64,000 bases of DNA from JAEULH01 sp963789785. GTDB lineage: Bacteria; Pseudomonadota; Alphaproteobacteria; Rhodospirillales; Defluviicoccaceae. The first letter of the stretch is position 1. Each line of letters begins with the position of its first letter. Positions 20,590 to 30,333 of this stretch are shown here, piece by piece. The stretch covers positions 1-64,000 of the forward strand of contig CAWBNC010000051.1 of NCBI GenBank assembly GCA_963789785.1, written 5' to 3'. The notes below the pieces were generated by a model. It did not search any database. It worked only from the letters and a program-made list of their open reading frames with translations, and had not been told where the DNA came from. The position numbers were made by a program, and so were the translations under genes.

Positions 20590-21978
20590 ATGAGCCTCAC
20601 CTTATACAATACCATGGACGGTGCGAAGCAACCCTTCGTCCCGATCGATCCGACCGCGGTGCGGATGTACGTCTGCGGCCCCACCGTCTACGACTATGCC
20701 CATGTCGGCAACGCCCGCCCGGCGGTGGCCTTCGACATACTGTTCCGGCTGTTGCGGCGAATCTACGGCGAGCACCACGTCAGCTATGTCCGCAACATCA
20801 CCGATGTCGACGACAAGATCATCGCCGCCCACCGCGCCACCGGCGAGCCAATCGAGGCGATCACGGCGCGGACGGCGGACGCCTACCACCGGGACATGGC
20901 GGCGCTCGGCTGCCTGTCGCCGACCATCGAGCCGCGCGCGACCCACCACATCGGCGACATGGTGGCGATGATCGCGGCGTTGACCGAACGCGGCCATGCC
21001 TATGTCGCCGACGGCCACGTCCTGTTCGACGTCGGCTCGATGCCCGCCTACGGGCGGCTGTCGCGCCGCGACGTGGACGAGATGATCGCCGGCGCCCGCG
21101 TCGAGGTCGCGCCGTATAAGCGGGGGCCGCAGGACTTCGTCCTGTGGAAACCGTCCGCCGCCGACGAGCCGGGATGGGACAGCCCGTGGGGCTGGGGCCG
21201 CCCTGGCTGGCACATCGAGTGCTCGGCAATGAGCGGCCGCTATCTCGGCGAGACCTTCGACATCCACGGCGGCGGCCAGGATCTGATTTTTCCCCACCAC
21301 GAGAACGAGCTGGCGCAAAGCACATGCGCCCATGACGGCCGGCCGTTCGTGCGGTTCTGGCTGCACAATGGCTACCTGATGAGCGAAGGCGAGAAGATGG
21401 CGAAGAGCCTGGGCAACTTCTACACTGTCCATGACCTGCTTGCCGAAGCACCCGGCGAGGCCGTCCGGCTGCTCCTGGTGCAGACTCACTATCGCCAGCC
21501 GCTGGATTTCACCAAGGTCGCGCTGACGCGGGCGAAGCGGACCCTCGACCGGTTCTACACAGCGCTGGCTGCGGCGGCCGGGGCGCAGACGGATGAGGCC
21601 GAGCCAGACGGCGCGGTCAGGGCCGCGCTCGAGGACGACCTTAACACGCCGCAGGCCCTGGCCGCGCTGCACGAACTGCTGAACGCGCTTAACAGGGCAA
21701 AGGATGCCGACAAACCGGCGCTCAGGGCGCGGCTTCGCGTCAGCGCCGGCCTTCTCGGGCTGCTTTCGGCGGATCCGGCCGCCTGGCTTCACGGCGATGC
21801 GGAAAGCGCTGTCGGCGAGGGGCCGGAGGCCGACTGGATCGAGGCGCGGATCGAGGCGCGCGCGGCGGCGCGCAAGGCCCGGGACTTCGCCGCAGCCGAC
21901 CGGGTTCGCGCCGAGCTCGAAGCCCGCGGGGTCATTCTCGAAGATCGCCCGGACGGCACGACCTGGCGGCGCGCCTGA
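20590..21978 (+). CDS. cysS: Cysteinyl-tRNA synthetase
   Basis: A 462-residue class I synthetase. C29 (VCGPTVYDYAHVGNARP) begins the zinc/HIGH region with HVGN at 38-41. KMAKSLGNF starts at K269. The GWHIECSAMSG and DLIFPHHENE motifs carry the other zinc ligands. The enzyme charges tRNA-Cys. It stands alone on the plus strand and converges with the PilZ gene. Confidence 0.97.
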   Translation: MSLTLYNTMDGAKQPFVPIDPTAVRMYVCGPTVYDYAHVGNARPAVAFDILFRLLRRIYGEHHVSYVRNITDVDDKIIAAHRATGEPIEAITARTADAYHRDMAALGCLSPTIEPRATHHIGDMVAMIAALTERGHAYVADGHVLFDVGSMPAYGRLSRRDVDEMIAGARVEVAPYKRGPQDFVLWKPSAADEPGWDSPWGWGRPGWHIECSAMSGRYLGETFDIHGGGQDLIFPHHENELAQSTCAHDGRPFVRFWLHNGYLMSEGEKMAKSLGNFYTVHDLLAEAPGEAVRLLLVQTHYRQPLDFTKVALTRAKRTLDRFYTALAAAAGAQTDEAEPDGAVRAALEDDLNTPQALAALHELLNALNRAKDADKPALRARLRVSAGLLGLLSADPAAWLHGDAESAVGEGPEADWIEARIEARAAARKARDFAAADRVRAELEARGVILEDRPDGTTWRRA

Positions 21979-22016
21979 ATCCGGCGCGGCATGGTCCGGT
22001 TGGTCCCGCTGTCCCG

Positions 22017-22460
22017 CTACATGCCCTCGTTGCCGTTGACGCTGCTTTCGGGGAACTCGGCGGCAAACTTGCCGATCCACTCCATCGCCGCCTGCTCCGC
22101 CGTCAATGCCCGGCCTTCGCTGCGCTCGACGCCCTTGCGGTAATCCTCTATGTGGCAGATCTGTTCGACCATCCGGGCCCGGAAGGCGTCGTCGGGGTGG
22201 AGAAACTCGACGCCGAGTTCCCAGCCGTCGTCCGTTGCCTGGCACCAGACGACGCGGGCGGTGGTCTCGAAGGGCGGACGGAGAAGCGGAATGCGCAGAT
22301 CGATGATCATCCCGGCCGCCAGCGCCTGATCGGACTGAAAGGCAAGACCGCCGATGCCGACATTGCGGCTGTGCCTGGGCGCATGATCAAGCTGGCGGCC
22401 GGCGGTCACCTCGATCGCGACGTCCGCGGGATGGCGAATGAACTGCCTCATGTGCGTCAT
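22017..22460 (-). CDS. PilZ-domain protein (possible c-di-GMP receptor)
   Basis: A 147-residue single-domain protein. The N-terminal RxxxR motif is present (RQFIR). The second motif, normally (D/N)xSxxG, reads NVGIGG, so the serine is replaced by glycine, which may weaken c-di-GMP binding. A beta-rich PilZ core follows (VVWCQATDDGWELGVEFL) and then a helical tail. Standalone PilZ proteins are usually cytosolic adaptors for motility, polysaccharide or secretion systems. The target here is unknown. Confidence 0.78.
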   Translation of the reverse strand: MTHMRQFIRHPADVAIEVTAGRQLDHAPRHSRNVGIGGLAFQSDQALAAGMIIDLRIPLLRPPFETTARVVWCQATDDGWELGVEFLHPDDAFRARMVEQICHIEDYRKGVERSEGRALTAEQAAMEWIGKFAAEFPESSVNGNEGM

Positions 22461-22515
22461 CCACTGGCACTGTATTGCGAACCCTTCCTTGAATTGCTCG
22501 GTCCGCTAACCCCTG

Positions 22516-23960
22516 ATGAACCATAACAGTGTACACGGCATCTGTTTCACCGCCAGCGATAACGCAGATCGAGCCTTTGGGAACAACGGCGCCTTGAGGC
22601 TTTCGCGGCCGGATCGGCTGGCGCCGCTGGTGTTGGCCCTGTTCCTTGTCGCCGGATGCGGCGGCCCCGACGGCGAGCAGGTCCGGATCTGCCGTGATGT
22701 TGTCGCTGCCGTCGATCGCGACGCGCCCATTGTCGATTTCATTGGGGCGGAAAGCGATCCGGACGCTCGCCACGGTGTTATCGTTCGCTACCGGATCGGC
22801 GCGGTTGGCAATGGCGGGGCGGAACGCTGGGTGCGATGCCGGTTCGCCGGCGGCGGCTTTGCGCCGGATCGCGGCGAACTCGTCGAGGTCGCGACAGATC
22901 GCAAAGGCACGCTCAGCGACGTTCAACTCTTTATGCTCCGCCGAATTCTGGCTCGGTCGGTTCGAAACGCAGGCCGCTGTCCGCGACGCCACCGCCGGCC
23001 GCGGTGGATGGTGGCTCCGGCACCCTCGGCTATGCCCTGCAGCAGGCCGTTAACGCGCTCGTCGCGGGCTCCGTCTATGGCCTGCTGGCCGTCGCCTATA
23101 CGCTCGTGTTTGCCATCATTTCGCGAATCAACATGGCTTTCGGCGAACTGGCGATGATCGGCGCCTACGCGGCGCTGGTCTCGGTCCACGCCACCGCCGC
23201 CGCCATCGCAGCGGCGCTTGGCGCCGGCGGCGTGGGCGCAAGCGTCGTTGCCGCCGCAGCGCTGGCGGCCGCGATCGCCGCCGTCTACGGCTGGGCCAGC
23301 GAGCGCCTGATCTTTCGCCCGCTCCGGAAGAGCCCGTCGCAGGCCGCGCTCATCGCCACCGTCGGCCTCGCCATTGCGCTCCAGGAAGCGGTCCGCCTGG
23401 CCCAGGGCGCGCGCGATCGCTGGCTGCAGCCGGTGCTCAATGATCCGCTCGTCGTCGATGTCGGCGGGCACCTTGCGGTGACCGTGACCGTGGCCAAGAT
23501 CGCCGTCGTCGTTCTGACCGGGGTGCTGTTTTCTGCGCTTCTGCAGGCCGTCCGTCGCAGCCGCCACGGCCGGGCCTGGCGCGCTTGCGCCGATGACGCC
23601 GACATGGCCGCGCTCTGCGGGATCGACGTTGGCCGGACGGTGTCCGTGACCTTCATCGTCAGCGGCGCGTACGCCGGCATCGCCGGGGCGATCATCGCGC
23701 TGCACTACGGCGGCGTCGGCTTCACCATGGGCACCATGCTCGGCTTCAAGGCGCTGACCGCGGCTGTCGCCGGCGGCATCGGCTCGTTGCCCGGTGCGAT
23801 GCTCGGAGGCCTCCTCGTCGCCGCGATCGAGACGTTTTGGTCCGCCTACCTTCCGATCGCCGCGCGCGACGTCGCGGTTTTCACCCTGCTGGCCGTCGTT
23901 CTGGTCTTCCGCCCCCGCGGCCTGTTCGCCCTGACCCCGCCGGACGGGCAACGCCGCTGA
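22516..23960 (+). CDS. Lipoprotein domain fused to LivH-type branched-chain amino acid ABC permease (frameshifted)
   Basis: The N-terminal part has a lipoprotein signal (LAPLVLALFLVAGCGG, lipobox before the Cys) and a ~130-residue periplasmic domain ending in ATDRKGTLSDVQLFMLRR. Dropping one A at 22944-22945 restores RRFWLGRFE, and a second shift near 22990 joins it to the permease (LGYALQQAVNALVAGSVYGL onward, about eight membrane segments). I recall longer LivH relatives in alphaproteobacteria with such a front piece, so a true fusion is favoured. Two separate genes are possible, since a GTG at 23004 could start the permease. Likely starts are 22516 or the TTG at 22594. No other subunit of the importer is in the window. 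Confidence 0.65.
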
Positions 23961-23966
23961 GCCGGG

Positions 23967-25463
23967 TCAGATCAAGGTCGGGCGACGGGAGAACCAGGGC
24001 CGCGCCGCCTCAAGCTGGGCGGCAAGGCGCAGCAGCGTCGCTTCCGAGCCGAATCGCGCGGCGAACTGCACCCCGATCGGCAGGCCGCCGGTCGTCCAGA
24101 ACAACGGCACCGACATGGCCGGCTGCCCGGTCATGTTGAACAGCATGGTGTTGGCCGTGGCCTCGAAGGCGCCTCCCGCGAGGACAGCCAGGATTCGATC
24201 CAGCACCGGCCCGATCGGGACCTTCCGCAAGGCGCGGATGGCTGCCGCCTGCGCCGGGGTGACCTTCAGCTCGCCAACGCGCATCGGCGGATAGGCCATG
24301 GTCGGGGTCAACAGCAGGTCGAAGTCGGTGAGGAACCTCGCCATTGCCCGGCCGGCCAGACGTGCCGTTTCCTGCGCCTCGGCGTGCTCGATTGCGCCCA
24401 GGCGGCCGCCGATCGTCGCGAGCAGCCAGGTCTGCGGCTCAAAATCGTCGAAACCGACCTTGCGTCCGGCGGCCGCGATCGCCGCTCTGACCGTGGCGGC
24501 GGCGTCGACGGTGCCGATGACCAGAAAGGTGCGGACCAGCGTCGCGACATCGAGGGCCGGCGCCAGCTCTTCGACATCATGGCCGAGCGCCGCGCACAAC
24601 TTCGCGGCATCCTCCACCGCCGCGCGGCAGTCGGGGTGGGTGGACTTGCCGAGCAGGGCGGTCTCGCTCCAGGCGATACGCAGGCGGCCTGGATCGCGGC
24701 CGACTTCGTCGCGGAATGCTCCTGAGGCCGGGGGAGCGGCGTAGGGCGGCCCGGCGTCGGCGCCGCAGGTCGCATCCAGGAGTGCGGCGCTGTCGCGAAC
24801 GCTGCGGGTGATGACATGCTCCTGGACAAAGCCGGAGAGGAGGTCGCCCAGCGCCGGGCCCAGCGGGTTGCGCCCGCGCGTCGGCTTCAGCCCGAACAGT
24901 CCGCAGCAGGAGGCCGGGATCCGGATCGAGCCGCCGCCGTCCGAACCATGGGCCGCCGGGACGATGCCGGCGGCGACCGCCGCGGCCGAACCGCCGCTGG
25001 AGCCGCCGGCGTTGAACGCTAGGTTCCACGGGTTGCGGGCGGGACCGCGCAGCCGCGACTCGGTGACTGGGAGAATGCCGAACTCGGGCGTGTTGGTCTT
25101 GCCGGCGAAAATGAGGCCGGCGCGGCGGTAGCGGGCGACGATTTCGCTATCGGCGGCGGCGCGGCGACCTGAGAGAAGCCGACAGGACTCGGTGGTGGGC
25201 GTGCCGGCGCAGGTCGCGATCAGGTCCTTGAGCAGGAAGGGCACACCTGCGAACGGGCCATGGTCCTTGCTGCCGCCGTTCCGGTCGAATGCTCGTGCCG
25301 TAGCGAGCGCCGTGTCATCGAGACGCTGGACGACGGCGTTGAGCCGTGGGTTGAATGCCTCGATGCGGGCGATGGCGGCTGTGACCAGCTCTTCGGCCGA
25401 GACCTGTCGGTCGCGAACGAGGGCTGCCAGCCCGAGGGCGTCATAGGCTGCGAAGTCGTCCAT
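23967..25463 (-). CDS. Amidase-signature family hydrolase
   Basis: A 498-residue protein with the complete amidase-signature triad: K79 (PFLLKDL), cis-Ser S155 in GGSSGGSAAAVAAG, and S179 (SDGGGSIRIP). It resembles generic amidases related to GatA rather than the tRNA amidotransferase itself. There is no gatB or gatC nearby and the specificity loop differs. It hydrolyses a carboxamide; the substrate is unknown. The start MDDFAAYDALG at 25463 fits the family, although the frame stays open far upstream, opposite the antiporter gene. Confidence 0.85.
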   Translation of the reverse strand: MDDFAAYDALGLAALVRDRQVSAEELVTAAIARIEAFNPRLNAVVQRLDDTALATARAFDRNGGSKDHGPFAGVPFLLKDLIATCAGTPTTESCRLLSGRRAAADSEIVARYRRAGLIFAGKTNTPEFGILPVTESRLRGPARNPWNLAFNAGGSSGGSAAAVAAGIVPAAHGSDGGGSIRIPASCCGLFGLKPTRGRNPLGPALGDLLSGFVQEHVITRSVRDSAALLDATCGADAGPPYAAPPASGAFRDEVGRDPGRLRIAWSETALLGKSTHPDCRAAVEDAAKLCAALGHDVEELAPALDVATLVRTFLVIGTVDAAATVRAAIAAAGRKVGFDDFEPQTWLLATIGGRLGAIEHAEAQETARLAGRAMARFLTDFDLLLTPTMAYPPMRVGELKVTPAQAAAIRALRKVPIGPVLDRILAVLAGGAFEATANTMLFNMTGQPAMSVPLFWTTGGLPIGVQFAARFGSEATLLRLAAQLEAARPWFSRRPTLI

Positions 25464-25655
25464 GATCGTCGTTTCGGCACTCCGGAGCTTCGTCGCGGAC
25501 CGCATCCTCGCACAGCGCGTCCGACACAGTGGCGCTCGTCCAGCCGGCTTTATATATGCCAGGCTGCTGTGTTTCCGGGCATGCTCTACGGTGCTACGAC
25601 GACGGCGCCGGCAACAGCCGCTCGTTCGCGGACAAGATGCGGAAGGAACGGCTGC

Positions 25656-27416
25656 TTGACCGAGGATCTCGTCTTCAAGGTTGCGCTGATCGGCGCGCTC
25701 GGCATCGGCTCGCAGTGGCTGGCATGGCGCTTCAACCTGCCGGCCATTGTGCTGATGAGCGTCGCCGGTCTCCTCGCCGGGCCCGTCTTCGGGATCCTGT
25801 CGCCGACCCTCGACTTCGGGGCCTTTATCCAGCCGGTCATCGCCCTTGCGGTGGCCGTCATTCTGTTCGAGGGCGGACTGAGCCTGAATTTCCGAGAACT
25901 GCGCGGCATCGGCCGCGGCGTGCGTCAGCTCGTCTTCATCGGCGTGCCCATCGGCTGGGCGCTCGGATCCCTCGCTGCCCATTTCCTGGCCGGGCTGTCG
26001 TGGCCGGTTGCCATCTTCTTCGGCGGCGTCCTCGTCGTCACCGGCCCGACGGTGATCATTCCAATGTTGCGCCAGGCCAAACTCGCGCAGCGACCGGCGG
26101 CGGTCCTGAAGTGGGAAGGCATCATCAACGACCCGATCGGCGCCCTGCTCGCAATCCTCGTGTTCGAGTACGCTACCTTCACCGGCACCGACCTGACCTT
26201 CGCCGGCAATGCGGCGTGGCTGACCGCTTCGGCGGCGCTGGCCGGGGCGATCGGCTATGGCGGCGGCCGGCTCATGGCCTGGTCGTTCCGCCGCGGCTGG
26301 GTGCCGGAGTTCCTCAAGGCCCCCGTCATCCTCGCCCTGGTGCTCGCCTGCTACGAGGCGGCCAACACAATCCATGCCGAGGCAGGCCTGCTGGCGGTGA
26401 CGGCGATGGGCATCACCCTGGCCAATTCGCGGGTGCACAGCATCGAGGAGGTGCGCCGGTTCAAGGAAAACATCGCGATCATCCTCGTCTCCGCAGTGTT
26501 CGTCGTGCTGACCGCGACCCTGACGCGCGACATGCTGGGGAAGGTCGACTGGCGGCTCGCCGCCTTCGTCGCCACGATCCTGTTTGTCGTCCGGCCCTTG
26601 ACGGTGTGGCTCAGCACGATCGGCAGCGACATGACCTGGCGTGAAAAACTGCTGGTCGGCTGGATCGCGCCGCGGGGCATCGTCGCCGTCGCCATCTGCG
26701 GCTTTTTCGGAACCGCTTTTATCAACGCCGGCTACCCGGACGGCGGCGAGCTCATCGTCCTCACGTTCGCCATTGTCTTCGCCACGGTCGTCGCCCACGG
26801 CTTCAGCATCGGCTGGCTGGCCCGCGGCCTCGGGCTGGCGACCGCCAGCCGCCCCGGTGTGCTCATCGTCGGCGCATCGCCGTGGAGCGTCGAGCTGGCA
26901 CAGACGCTGCGCGAGCTGGATGTGCCGGTAAAGCTTGCCGACCGGAGTTGGTATCATCTGCGCGACGCGCGTTTTGGCGAAATTCCCATCTACTACGGCG
27001 AGATCCTGTCGGAGGCAACGGAGCATCGGCTCGATCTCAATCCCTACGGCTACCTGGTCGCGGTCACCTCCAACGACGACTACAACGCCCTGGTCTGCAC
27101 CGACTTTGCGCCGGAGTTCGGCCGTACCAATGTCTTCCAGCTCGGCATCGAGCGTGGCGACGAGGACGATCCGCACGGCGTATCCTTTACGCTGCGCGGC
27201 CGCACCCTGTTTCGCTCGGGCCGGACCTACGATGACCTGATGAAACTCCATGACGAGGGCTGGAACTTTCAAAAGACCCGCCTAACCGAGGAATACGCTC
27301 TTGACGACTACCTTGCCGACCGGCCTGAGGGCGCGGAAATGCTGGTGGTCGTGAACACGTCGGGCCAGCTTGTCTTCTCCACCCAGCGCGAACGGGCGCT
27401 GGGCGGGGCCCGGTGA
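25656..27416 (+). CDS. CPA1-type Na+(K+)/H+ antiporter with C-terminal TrkA-N-like domain
   Basis: A ~586-residue membrane protein. The first ~400 residues hold about 12 membrane segments typical of NhaP/CPA1 antiporters, with the pore motif region VTGPTVIIPML and the acidic pair region EGIINDPIGALLA. A cytosolic part follows with a Rossmann-like beginning (GVLIVGASPWSVELAQTLRE), as in TrkA-N regulatory domains, and an acidic region with ERGDEDD. It probably exports Na+ or K+ for protons at the inner membrane. The TTG at 25656 is chosen because GGAAGG lies 9 bases upstream and because it begins TEDLVFKVALIG at the first helix. Confidence 0.85.
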   Translation: MTEDLVFKVALIGALGIGSQWLAWRFNLPAIVLMSVAGLLAGPVFGILSPTLDFGAFIQPVIALAVAVILFEGGLSLNFRELRGIGRGVRQLVFIGVPIGWALGSLAAHFLAGLSWPVAIFFGGVLVVTGPTVIIPMLRQAKLAQRPAAVLKWEGIINDPIGALLAILVFEYATFTGTDLTFAGNAAWLTASAALAGAIGYGGGRLMAWSFRRGWVPEFLKAPVILALVLACYEAANTIHAEAGLLAVTAMGITLANSRVHSIEEVRRFKENIAIILVSAVFVVLTATLTRDMLGKVDWRLAAFVATILFVVRPLTVWLSTIGSDMTWREKLLVGWIAPRGIVAVAICGFFGTAFINAGYPDGGELIVLTFAIVFATVVAHGFSIGWLARGLGLATASRPGVLIVGASPWSVELAQTLRELDVPVKLADRSWYHLRDARFGEIPIYYGEILSEATEHRLDLNPYGYLVAVTSNDDYNALVCTDFAPEFGRTNVFQLGIERGDEDDPHGVSFTLRGRTLFRSGRTYDDLMKLHDEGWNFQKTRLTEEYALDDYLADRPEGAEMLVVVNTSGQLVFSTQRERALGGAR

Positions 27417-27593
27417 TACGGTCGTCGGGCTTTCGCCGCCGATCCAGCGGACGACGAAGGCGAAGCCGGATCGACCGGCGCGCGCCAAGCCGGTGGCCGC
27501 CGGCAGCAACGGCAAGAGCATGGACAGCGGCCGACTGCCTTGACCTTGCCTTGACGGCTTCCCTATGGCGCGAACGCCCGCGACGCCGATATC

Positions 27594-28381
27594 ATGGCCA
27601 TGATGATGCGTTGCGCTGACGTCTTTACCGGTGCCGGCGGCATCCGCCACGGCTTCTTTACCCGCCGCGGCGGCGTCAGTCGCGGCGCCCTACGATAGTC
27701 TCAACTGCGGCCTCGGCTCGATGGATGATCCCGAACGCGTCGCCGTTAACAGGGCGCGCGCGGCCGATCGGCTCGGTTTCGGCGGCGGCGCGCTGGTGAC
27801 CGCCTGTCAAGTCCACTCCGCGCGGGTCGAGGTCGTCGATCGGCCGTGGCCGGTCGGGACGGCGCGGCCGCAGGTCGACGCGCTCGTGACCCGAACGCCG
27901 GGGCTCGTTCTTGGCGTTCTGACCGCCGATTGCGCGCCGGTCCTTCTCGCAGACGCCGATGCCGGCGTGGTCGCGGTCGCCCACGCCGGCTGGCGGGGGG
28001 CGAAGGCGGGGATTCTGGAAGCGGCGGTTGGCGCCATGACCGCGCTGGGGGCGCGGACCGCCGGCATCCGCGCCGCGGTAGGCCCATGCATCCAGCAGCG
28101 ATCCTACGAGGTCGACGCCCGAGTTCCGCGCCGCGTTCGTGACCGACGCTCCGGATACGGAAGCGTTGTTCGCGCCGTCGGCGCGCAACGGCCACTTCAT
28201 GTTCGACCTTGCCGGTTACGTTCGCCGCCGGCTTGCGGCCCTGACATTGGCCGGCGTCGAAGTGATCGCCGACGACACCGCGAGCGATGCCGACAACTTC
28301 TTCAGCTACCGGCGAACCACGCTTGCCGGCGGCGGCGACTATGGCCGCGGCCTCTCGGCCATTGCGCTCGATCCCGGGTGA
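27594..28381 (+). CDS. pgeF: Peptidoglycan editing factor / purine nucleoside phosphorylase, PgeF-YfiH (laccase-domain) family, two frameshifts
   Basis: Three frames join into a ~260-residue YfiH-type protein. It begins HGFFTRRGGVS and continues with PYDSLNCGLGSMDDPERV, CQVHSARV, TADCAPVLLAD, VAVAHAGWRGAKAG, GPCIQQRSYEVD and FFSYRRTTLAGGGDYGR. The zinc ligands of the family (His in QVHS, Cys in TADC, His in VAHAGWRG) are all present. The frame changes near 27675 and 28120. Known activities are adenosine or purine nucleoside phosphorolysis/deamination and fidelity control of peptidoglycan synthesis. Met codons at 27594, 27600, 27603 and 27606 are all possible starts. Confidence 0.82.
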
Positions 28382-28387
28382 ACGGTC

Positions 28388-28456
28388 ATGCCGTACATCC
28401 TCTTCCTCATCGCCTTCACCATTCTCGCGAGCATCGCCACCTGCATGATCATGTAA
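28388..28456 (+). CDS. Possible 22-residue hydrophobic peptide
   Basis: A short frame starts 6 bases after the pgeF stop and encodes almost only hydrophobic residues (begins MPYILFLIAFTILAS and ends CMIM), long enough for one membrane helix. No clear ribosome site precedes it, but it could be read by coupling to the pgeF stop. Chance is a real alternative. Confidence 0.25.
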   Translation: MPYILFLIAFTILASIATCMIM

Positions 28457-28491
28457 TTGGCTGTTTTTGCGCCCCACTGCGGCAAGGATGT

Positions 28492-28520
28492 TTGCAAGCT
28501 GGCCATGCGGCCGATATAGT
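28492..28520 (+). promoter_or_regulatory. Sigma70-type promoter for prs
   Basis: TTGCAA (28492-28497) and TATAGT (28515-28520) have an exact 17-base spacer and lie about 90 bases before the prs ATG. The flanking stretch is locally AT-richer. Confidence 0.55.
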
Positions 28521-28609
28521 CCCGCGGTTTACGCAAGGGTCGACAATGACGTCCGGCCTGCCTTTCGGGCGTCGCCGCCCGCGCGAGCCTCGGGTCCTGT
28601 CGACAGCCA

Positions 28610-29542
28610 ATGAAAATCATCGCCTGCAACAGCAACCGGCCGCTCGCTGAGGCAATCTCGGCCTATCTGAATCTGCCGCTCGCTAAGGCCACCATCCGCC
28701 GCTTCTCCGACATGGAAGTCTTCGTCGAGATTCAGGAGAACGTTCGCGGCGAGGATGTCTTTGTCATTCAGTCGACCTCCTATCCGGCGAATGACAACCT
28801 CATGGAGCTGCTGATTACCCTCGACGCGCTCAGGCGCGGGTCGGCGCGGCGGATCACTGCCGTCATTCCCTACTTCGGCTATGCTAGGCAGGACCGTAAG
28901 TCGGGGCCCAGGACACCGATCTCGGCGAAGCTGGTGGCGAACCTGATCACGGTCGCCGGCGCCGACCGGGTGCTGACGGTCGACCTCCATGCCGGGCAGA
29001 TCCAGGGGTTCTTCGACATTCCGCTCGATAACCTCTACAGCGCGCCGGAGTTCACCAAGGATATCGCCCGGCGGTTCAACTCCGACGACCTGATGATCGT
29101 TTCGCCGGACATCGGCGGCGTATTCCGCGCCCGGACCATCGCCAAGCGGTTCGGCAGCAACCTCGCCATCGTCGACAAGCGGCGCGAGCGGGCCGGGGTT
29201 TCGGAGGTGATGCACGTCATCGGCGACGTCAACGACCGGCGGTGCATTCTTATCGACGACATCATCGATTCCGCGGGAACCCTTTGCAACGCGGCCACGG
29301 CGCTGATGGCGGCCGGCGCGGCGAGCGTGGCGGCGTACGCCACCCACGGCGTGCTGTCCGGCGGCGCGGTCGCCCGGGTCAGCGCCTCGCCGATCGAAAC
29401 CCTGACCATTACCGACAGCATTGTCGCCACCGAAGCGGTGCGGGTTGCGCACAACATCGAGCATCTCAGCATCGCCCCGCTCATGGCCGAAGCGATGCTT
29501 CGCATCAGCGAGGAAAGTTCGGTCTCAAGCCTGTTCGATTGA
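28610..29542 (+). CDS. prs: Ribose-phosphate pyrophosphokinase (PRPP synthetase)
   Basis: A 310-residue class I enzyme. It shows FSDMEVFVEIQENVRGEDVF, the flexible-loop region ARQDRKSGPRTPISAK, DLHAGQIQGFFDIP, and the PRPP loop DDIIDSAGT. It makes PRPP from ribose-5-phosphate and ATP for purine, pyrimidine, His, Trp and NAD synthesis, including the pncB step encoded at 14116. It begins the conserved prs-rplY-pth-ychF block. Confidence 0.97.
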   Translation: MKIIACNSNRPLAEAISAYLNLPLAKATIRRFSDMEVFVEIQENVRGEDVFVIQSTSYPANDNLMELLITLDALRRGSARRITAVIPYFGYARQDRKSGPRTPISAKLVANLITVAGADRVLTVDLHAGQIQGFFDIPLDNLYSAPEFTKDIARRFNSDDLMIVSPDIGGVFRARTIAKRFGSNLAIVDKRRERAGVSEVMHVIGDVNDRRCILIDDIIDSAGTLCNAATALMAAGAASVAAYATHGVLSGGAVARVSASPIETLTITDSIVATEAVRVAHNIEHLSIAPLMAEAMLRISEESSVSSLFD

Positions 29543-29633
29543 GCTCAATTCGGCTAAGTAAAGCGAGCCCTGCGCGGCGGCGCGCGCAAGCGTCGTGCCG
29601 CCCGAGGCGAACGATACCCAAGGAGAGCAAACC

Positions 29634-30266
29634 ATGTCCGACGTAGTCACCCTTGCCGCCGAGGCGCGCCCGGAGGCGGGTCGCGGCGGGGCCCGCCAGG
29701 CGCGCCGCGATGGCCGCGTTCCGGCCGTCATCTATGGCAACAAAGAAGCCTCGGCCATGATCACGATCCCCGCGGCCGAGTTGCACAAGCAGCTGCGCCA
29801 GCACGGCTTCATGTCGCGCGTGTTCGAAATCGCGCTCGACGGCAGGAAGCAGCGGGTTCTGCCGCGCGAGGTGCAGACCGATCCGGTCAGCGGCAAGCCG
29901 ATCCACGTGGATTTCATGCGCTTCAGCGCGACCACCCGCATCGCCGTCGAGGTCGAGGTGGTGTTCCAGAACGAGGCCCAGAGCGCCGGGCTCAAACACG
30001 GCGGGGTTCTCAACATCGTCCAGCACGAGGTCGAGCTGATCTGCACGCCGGGCGAGATCCCGGAGGCCATCTACGTCGATCTCGCCGGCATGGAGATCGG
30101 CGACGTGATCCATGCCGAGGCGCTGCCGCTGCCGGCCGGCGCGGAGCTGGCCGGCGAGCCCGACGCGACCATCGCCGTCATCGCCGCCCCGACCGTCGAC
30201 ACGGCCCCGGCCGAGGCCGAGGAAGGCGCCGGCGGCGAGTCCGCCGGGACGACGCCGGCGGCCTGA
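29634..30266 (+). CDS. rplY: 50S ribosomal protein L25 (general stress protein Ctc form)
   Basis: A 210-residue protein: an N-terminal L25 domain that binds 5S rRNA (RRDGRVPAVIYG near the start, then VPREVQTDPV-like and HVDFMRF), and a C-terminal beta domain as in Ctc, ending in an Ala/Glu-rich tail. The ATG at 29634 has AGGAGA upstream. It lies 91 bases after prs and 67 bases before pth, the usual alphaproteobacterial order. Confidence 0.94.
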   Translation: MSDVVTLAAEARPEAGRGGARQARRDGRVPAVIYGNKEASAMITIPAAELHKQLRQHGFMSRVFEIALDGRKQRVLPREVQTDPVSGKPIHVDFMRFSATTRIAVEVEVVFQNEAQSAGLKHGGVLNIVQHEVELICTPGEIPEAIYVDLAGMEIGDVIHAEALPLPAGAELAGEPDATIAVIAAPTVDTAPAEAEEGAGGESAGTTPAA

Positions 30267-30333
30267 GCCCGCGGACCTGTCAACCTGGTGGCGTTGGTGG
30301 CTGAGCGCGCCGGCGGAGGCGCGAGGAGCGGAC

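Noticed and set aside
25464..27272. A very long open frame on the minus strand upstream of the amidase, opposite the antiporter gene
   Set aside because: It is a by-product of high GC. The translation is low-complexity and has no family features, while the plus strand encodes a clear transporter and the amidase has a conserved start at 25463.
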